From Sedimentisphaerales bacterium (GTDB lineage: Bacteria; Planctomycetota; Phycisphaerae; Sedimentisphaerales; SM23-30): DNA of 8,046 bases. How positions within the stretch are numbered: position 1 is the stretch's first letter; every line of letters starts with the position of its first letter. The notes under the pieces are model-generated. The model was not told the origin of the DNA, did no database searches, and saw only the letters and a program-made list of their open reading frames with translations. This document shows positions 4,790-8,046 of the stretch, one piece after another. Location: positions 1 through 8,046 of the forward strand of contig DAOWIP010000245.1 in assembly GCA_030640865.1 (NCBI GenBank), read 5' to 3'. Position numbers and translations under genes: made by a program.

Positions 4790-5698
4790 ATGAAAAATCA
4801 TAAAACACTTATTGCTTTTCTACTACTTACAGGCATAGGGACGGTTATTTCGCTGCTGCTTGACCGTACCGACAGTTCGGAAACACGCCCCGGACCCACA
4901 GGCACGCCCAGGCGAATTATATGTATGTCGCCGGCGGTTACTGAATTAGTTTTCGCGCTCGGCTGCGGTGAGCATGTAGTAGGTGTTAGTGATTTCTGTA
5001 CCTGGCCAACTGATGCCTCAAAAAAAGATAAAATCGGCGGCGTTTTCAACCCCAATTTGGAAAAACTGTTGGTGCTGGCGCCAGACCTGATAATAATTCA
5101 GGGCCGTTGCGAAAAGGTAACCCAATTTTGCCGAAAGAAAAACATATCTTTATTGCAAGTAGAAGTAAGTGATATCAAAACCATATATAATGACCTGAAT
5201 TTACTTGGACGAAGGCTGGGCCGTGCCGATCAGGCTGCTCGGTTGTGTACCGAGATACGACAGGCATTGTGGGAAATCAAGGTAAAAGCAGCCAAACACC
5301 GGAAACAGCGGGTCTTCTTTTCGCTGGGTCGAACCTCCGGCTCGCTAATCGGCCTGACAACAGTCGGCGGCAAAACGTTTTTAAGTGAACTGATCAACAT
5401 CGCAGGTGGAGATAATATATTCGCCGACATTGGGCAACCTTACCCACGTATCTCAAAAGAAGCACTGCTCAAACGCGCCCCGGAGATTATAATAGAGGCC
5501 CATCCCGGTCTGGCCCTCAACCACGAAGAACAACAGCGGTTGACGCGGGACTGGCAGGCGTTTGCCTCTCTGCCGGCCGTTCAGAATGGACAAATTCGAT
5601 TCCTGACCGAGGAATACCTGCTGATACCAGGGCCGCGTATTTGTCAAACGGCAAGGTTGCTCGCAAGATGTATTCATCCGGAGGTTTTTGGTGACTGA
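4790..5698 (+). CDS. btuF: ABC-type cobalamin (B12) substrate-binding protein, BtuF-like
   Basis: This 302-residue periplasmic binding protein of the BtuF/TroA-like class would deliver corrinoid to the membrane permease. ATG 4790 is chosen because it directly precedes the export/anchor segment KTLIAFLLLTGIGTVISLLL (residues 4-23). There is no lipobox Cys, so the protein may stay membrane-anchored or be cleaved by signal peptidase I. No ribosome binding site is visible before 4790, although the frame is open upstream through repeat sequence. Family marks are RIICMSPAVTELVFALGCGEHVVGV with CTWP (first lobe), NLEKLLVLAPDLII, a long central helix linking the lobes, and a second lobe ending LPAVQNGQIRFL then PGPRI, as in BtuF. 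Iron-siderophore or haem binding proteins share this fold. The upstream B12 riboswitch favours cobalamin. The gene overlaps the next by 8 bases. Confidence 0.88.
   Translation: MKNHKTLIAFLLLTGIGTVISLLLDRTDSSETRPGPTGTPRRIICMSPAVTELVFALGCGEHVVGVSDFCTWPTDASKKDKIGGVFNPNLEKLLVLAPDLIIIQGRCEKVTQFCRKKNISLLQVEVSDIKTIYNDLNLLGRRLGRADQAARLCTEIRQALWEIKVKAAKHRKQRVFFSLGRTSGSLIGLTTVGGKTFLSELINIAGGDNIFADIGQPYPRISKEALLKRAPEIIIEAHPGLALNHEEQQRLTRDWQAFASLPAVQNGQIRFLTEEYLLIPGPRICQTARLLARCIHPEVFGD
5678..5684 (+). promoter_or_regulatory. Ribosome binding site that selects the GTG start of btuD
   Basis: CCGGAGG (5678-5684) lies 6 bases before GTG 5691 but only 3 before the alternative TTG 5688. The spacing favours GTG. 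The site is inside the end of btuF, so translation of the two genes is probably coupled. Confidence 0.7.
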
Positions 5699-6512
5699 AC
5701 CGCTATTGCAGATCGACAAAGCAGGCTTTGCCTATGACAACTCCGGCTGGTATTTGCGGGACGTCTCACTGAAAATCAGGCCCGGCGAATTCACAGGCAT
5801 CATCGGCCCCAACGGCTCCGGCAAAAGTACTCTGTTGAAAATCGCGGCCGGTGTTCTCCGTCCGTCCAGTGGGCAAATTCTCCTGATGAACAAACAGATA
5901 AGCTCGCTATCCAGGCGGAAAATCGCCAGGCATCTGGGCTATCTGCCACAAAATGTAATCAGCACCTTTGACTATCGCGTCGAGGAAGTGGTGGCTATGG
6001 GCCGTTTTCCTCATCTGTCCGGGGCGGGTTTTTTACAGCCGAACGATCTCAAAATTATTGAGTACTGCCTGAAAAGCACTGAGACCACCGCCTATCGCAA
6101 TCGCCCGGTTTCGCAATTGTCCGGCGGTGAACGACAGCGGGTTCTGCTGGCATCAGTGCTGGCCCAGGAACCAGGGCTACTGTTGCTGGATGAGCCAACT
6201 ACAGGACTCGATCTACACCATCAGGTGGAATTCTTCTCTCTATTGACGGAACTGACCCAAAAAGGGATAGCCGTTGTTGCTGTTACTCATGACCTGAATT
6301 TGGCTTCTCAGTATTGCCACCGGCTTTTGTTGTTGAATGAAGGCCGGACCGTACTGGAGGGCGATGTTTCACAGGTTGTCCGACAGGAGATTTTATCTGA
6401 TGTTTATCGTCAAAATGTGTATGTCGGCCGCCATCCTCTGACTGAAAAACCTGTTGTTTTGCCCCGGTTGCGAAATCAAAAAAAGGTCGAAGATATGGGA
6501 GCCGGCTTATGA
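5691..6512 (+). CDS. btuD: ABC transporter ATP-binding protein, BtuD/FecE-like
   Basis: This 273-residue cytoplasmic ATPase powers the B12-class importer. All ABC motifs are present and intact: Walker A GPNGSGKST (about 36-44), Q-loop LGYLPQN (about 82-88), signature LSGGERQRV (about 142-150), Walker B LLLLDEP (about 162-168), D-loop GLD, and the H-loop THD (about 199-201). Length is normal for the FecE/BtuD family, with a short C-terminal extension (VVLPRLRNQKKVEDMG). GTG 5691 is preferred over TTG 5688 on spacing to the CCGGAGG site. It overlaps btuF by 8 bases and ends in the ATGA overlap with btuC, indicating a tightly coupled operon. Gene order here is F-D-C. Family assignment is firm. 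The substrate is assigned from the locus. Confidence 0.93.
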   Translation: MTEPLLQIDKAGFAYDNSGWYLRDVSLKIRPGEFTGIIGPNGSGKSTLLKIAAGVLRPSSGQILLMNKQISSLSRRKIARHLGYLPQNVISTFDYRVEEVVAMGRFPHLSGAGFLQPNDLKIIEYCLKSTETTAYRNRPVSQLSGGERQRVLLASVLAQEPGLLLLDEPTTGLDLHHQVEFFSLLTELTQKGIAVVAVTHDLNLASQYCHRLLLLNEGRTVLEGDVSQVVRQEILSDVYRQNVYVGRHPLTEKPVVLPRLRNQKKVEDMGAGL

Positions 6513-7534
6513 TAAAAACAAACAGGCTCCTTACTCGCCGAAATTGTATCGTATCGATTTCCCTTTACCTCGTTTCAGCGGTATTGGTTCTGATCGCGGC
6601 CCCGTTCATCGGGTCAGAGCCGATTCGTCCCGGTGTGGTCTTTCGTGACATTATTGGTAACGGTAGTAACAGGAGTACCGAGGCAATGATTTTCGTATAT
6701 CAGCGGGCGCCGCGGGTACTGCTGGGGTTCCTGGTGGGCGGTTCGCTGGCTTTGGTGGGCGGTGTGCTGCAGGTTATTTTACGGAATCCTCTGGCGGCAC
6801 CGGCGACACTCGGATTGACTGGTGCCGGCTCAGTCGGGGCGGTACTGGCGATAAGTATTCCCACTCTGTCAATAAGCTGGGGGCCATTCTCAACAGTACA
6901 ACTTTTCGCCCTGCTCGGATCAGCACTGGCATTGGGGGCAATTTACCTTATGGCACGGAGCCCGCAGGGAGTTTCTATGAATACCCTGCTACTGGCTGGC
7001 GTAATGATAGGTATTATTTGCGGAGCGGTTATCCCCCTGATCCGATTTCTGGCCCATCCCAATTACCTCGTCGCTATGGACCGCTGGATGATGGGCGGAC
7101 TGGACGTGATCGGATTTCGTGAACTGGCGGGCCTGTTTCCGTTCCTGCTGCCGGGCGTGGGGTTGTTGTTTATGCAAATGTCCGCCCTGAATCATCTGTC
7201 GCTGGGCGAAGAAATAGCAATGGGCCAGGGCGTTAACGTCGCAGCCGTTCAGCGGGTTTCATTTATTGCCGGTTCGCTGAGTGTTGCCGGAGTGGTCTCC
7301 ATTGCCGGTCCCATCTTTTTCGTTGGATTGATTGTGCCCCATTGCGTACGGCGTATCTCCGGCTTTGACCATCGAATTGTCCTGCCCGGCACTTTCCTGG
7401 CCGGAGGCACATTTCTGGTATTTTGTGACATTTTCGCACGTACACTCATTGCCCCAACCGAAATGCCCGTAGGGATAATCACAGCCATCCTGGGTGGGCC
7501 TTTCTTCATTTACCTCCTTATAAAAAAGAAATAA
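6509..7534 (+). CDS. btuC: ABC transporter permease, BtuC/FecCD family
   Basis: This 341-residue inner-membrane permease would form a homodimer as the cobalamin channel with BtuD. It starts at ATG 6509 in an ATGA overlap with the btuD stop. GGGA (6497-6500) gives a weak ribosome binding site. After a first hydrophobic segment (about 17-35, LYLVSAVLVLIAAPFIG), the family signature RAPRVLLGFLVGGSLALVGG is followed by LQVILRNPLAAPATLGLTGAG. This is diagnostic of FecCD-type permeases. Further hydrophobic segments run throughout. PIFFVGLIVPHCVRRISGFDHR near residues 267-288 holds the cytoplasmic coupling region that contacts the ATPase, and ARTLIAPTEMPVGIITAILGGPFFIYLL closes the protein as usual. 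About ten membrane segments are expected for the family. Length and ends are normal. No terminator is seen after it before the next promoter. Confidence 0.93.
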   Translation: MIKTNRLLTRRNCIVSISLYLVSAVLVLIAAPFIGSEPIRPGVVFRDIIGNGSNRSTEAMIFVYQRAPRVLLGFLVGGSLALVGGVLQVILRNPLAAPATLGLTGAGSVGAVLAISIPTLSISWGPFSTVQLFALLGSALALGAIYLMARSPQGVSMNTLLLAGVMIGIICGAVIPLIRFLAHPNYLVAMDRWMMGGLDVIGFRELAGLFPFLLPGVGLLFMQMSALNHLSLGEEIAMGQGVNVAAVQRVSFIAGSLSVAGVVSIAGPIFFVGLIVPHCVRRISGFDHRIVLPGTFLAGGTFLVFCDIFARTLIAPTEMPVGIITAILGGPFFIYLLIKKK

Positions 7535-7554
7535 TCAGCATTAGACAACTAAGG

Positions 7555-7583
7555 TTGACTTTACGCAAAATTTGAGCTATTAT
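7555..7583 (+). promoter_or_regulatory. Sigma70-like promoter upstream of the lipoprotein gene
   Basis: TTGACT (7555-7560) and TATTAT (7578-7583) are separated by exactly 17 bases, with 5 of 6 consensus matches each. The predicted start of transcription is near 7590, about 25 bases ahead of the TTG start at 7615. This indicates that the lipoprotein gene is transcribed separately from the B12 genes. Confidence 0.6.
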
Positions 7584-7614
7584 GCGTTCGTAGCCAAAAG
7601 CAGGAGTGAACCCC

Positions 7615-8046
7615 TTGTTCGCCAACTTTCTGATAAATCGTTGTTTATGCTTAACCCTGATGTTGGCGGCTCTCTTATCGGGCTGTCAGGAAGACCCCCT
7701 TGTTCGGATGCGCCGTGAGAACCCGTTCACTTCGCAGGACAAACAAGACCCTGACACCATTCTATTCGTTACCTGTAACAATATGTCCATGGAATTGCCC
7801 GGTCAAGTGAACGTTCCGGAACAGCCTTTCTGGTACCCATACGCCCTGCCAATCGATGATCAATTCCCCACCGAGGGATTGGTATCGGGCCTTACCACGG
7901 AACAGGTTCGCACATGGCACGATAACGGTATTTCATTGGCTCTTGTCCCAATGAGCCTTTGGAAAACGTTTGTGGATGCCTTTGTAACACTGGGCGCCGA
8001 GCGTATTCCGGACAAGATCGCCCTGTTTCGTCGGCCCAGCCAGGTC
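7615..8046 (+). CDS. Putative lipoprotein of unknown function, 3'-truncated by the window edge
   Basis: An uninterrupted frame of 144 codons runs to the last base of the window, so the C-terminus is missing. TTG 7615 is the preferred start because AGGAG (7602-7606) lies 8 bases upstream. The in-frame GTG at 7606 overlaps that site and is too close. The N-terminus (MFANFLINRCLCLTLMLAAL from TTG) is a lipoprotein signal: it has an Arg, a hydrophobic core and the lipobox LSGC, giving a lipid-modified Cys near residue 24 followed by QEDP. The Asp two residues after Gln does not form the +2 Asp retention signal, so outer-membrane sorting is possible if Lol rules apply. The mature part (TILFVTCNNMSMELPGQVNVPEQPFWYPYALP, LTTEQVRTWHDNGISLALVPMSLW) matches no family I recognise. 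It has its own promoter, so it is probably not part of the B12 operon. Confidence 0.75.
   Translation, partial: MFANFLINRCLCLTLMLAALLSGCQEDPLVRMRRENPFTSQDKQDPDTILFVTCNNMSMELPGQVNVPEQPFWYPYALPIDDQFPTEGLVSGLTTEQVRTWHDNGISLALVPMSLWKTFVDAFVTLGAERIPDKIALFRRPSQV

Larger units (their letters stand above)
4375..4790. repeat. MITE-like interval bounded by a 24-bp inverted repeat
   Basis: The 24 bases at 4375-4398 (TTAAAATAAACCGTAACCG...) are the reverse complement of 4767-4790 (...CGATTTATTTTAA) with a single mismatch. The arms bound about 416 bases without a credible independent gene. The left arm contains the stop codon of the pseudopilin, and the right arm ends on the first base of the btuF ATG. 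Both ends carry TTAA, which may be chance because TTAA is itself palindromic. The interior holds several hairpins and two repeats shared with the region upstream. It could be a non-autonomous mobile element or a large stem structure in the RNA. No transposase is present. Confidence 0.6.

Noticed and set aside
4375..4790. PiggyBac-like element with TTAA target duplication
   Set aside because: TTAA is palindromic and so belongs to the inverted repeat by default. No transposase or second copy is visible, so I keep only the general MITE-like description.
4790..7534. Iron-siderophore or haem importer instead of B12
   Set aside because: The three protein families overlap with these substrates, but the cobalamin riboswitch upstream and the BtuF-like motifs favour B12. 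The alternative is not fully excluded, since an internal promoter may separate the units.
1..8046. tRNA, rRNA, CRISPR arrays, transposase genes or an origin
   Set aside because: None was seen in reading both strands.

Overview
The window most likely comes from a planctomycete, probably of the Phycisphaerae/Sedimentisphaerales type. This is inferred from the combination of a PEP-CTERM-anchored exoprotein, a secreted protein ending in a dockerin-like tail (GDLTEDCRVNLLDFAVL), and a pseudopilin with an exact H-X9-DG motif. I could not confirm the taxonomy by any search.

Layout, all on the + strand. (1) 1-1223: the C-terminal two thirds of lepA (elongation factor 4), cut by the window edge. (2) 1319-1675: a sigma70-like promoter, a textbook cobalamin (B12) riboswitch and a Rho-independent terminator. 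(3) 1676-1954: non-coding DNA with a long hairpin and a two-hairpin REP-like repeat. (4) 1955-4383: three closely spaced genes for exported proteins, namely a small PEP-CTERM protein, a larger surface protein with a dockerin-like C-terminus, and a type II secretion/type IV pilin-like pseudopilin. (5) 4384-4789: a repeat-rich, hairpin-rich gap bounded by a 24-bp inverted repeat. (6) 4790-7534: a complete ABC importer of the B12/iron-siderophore class, in the order binding protein (btuF-like), ATPase (btuD-like), permease (btuC-like), with overlapping genes. (7) 7535-8046: a well-formed promoter and the start of a lipoprotein gene that runs off the window and appears to begin at TTG.

The working model is that items 2 to 6 form one B12-responsive uptake locus. 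When cobalamin is scarce the riboswitch lets transcription continue past the terminator. The two surface proteins would then catch corrinoid outside the cell, and BtuF-BtuC-BtuD would move it across the inner membrane. No TonB-dependent receptor (BtuB) is seen in the window. The PEP-CTERM protein has a segment layout resembling the DUF4430/transcobalamin beta-domain, which supports a capture role. That resemblance is from reading alone. The pseudopilin may belong to the same system or may simply be a neighbour.
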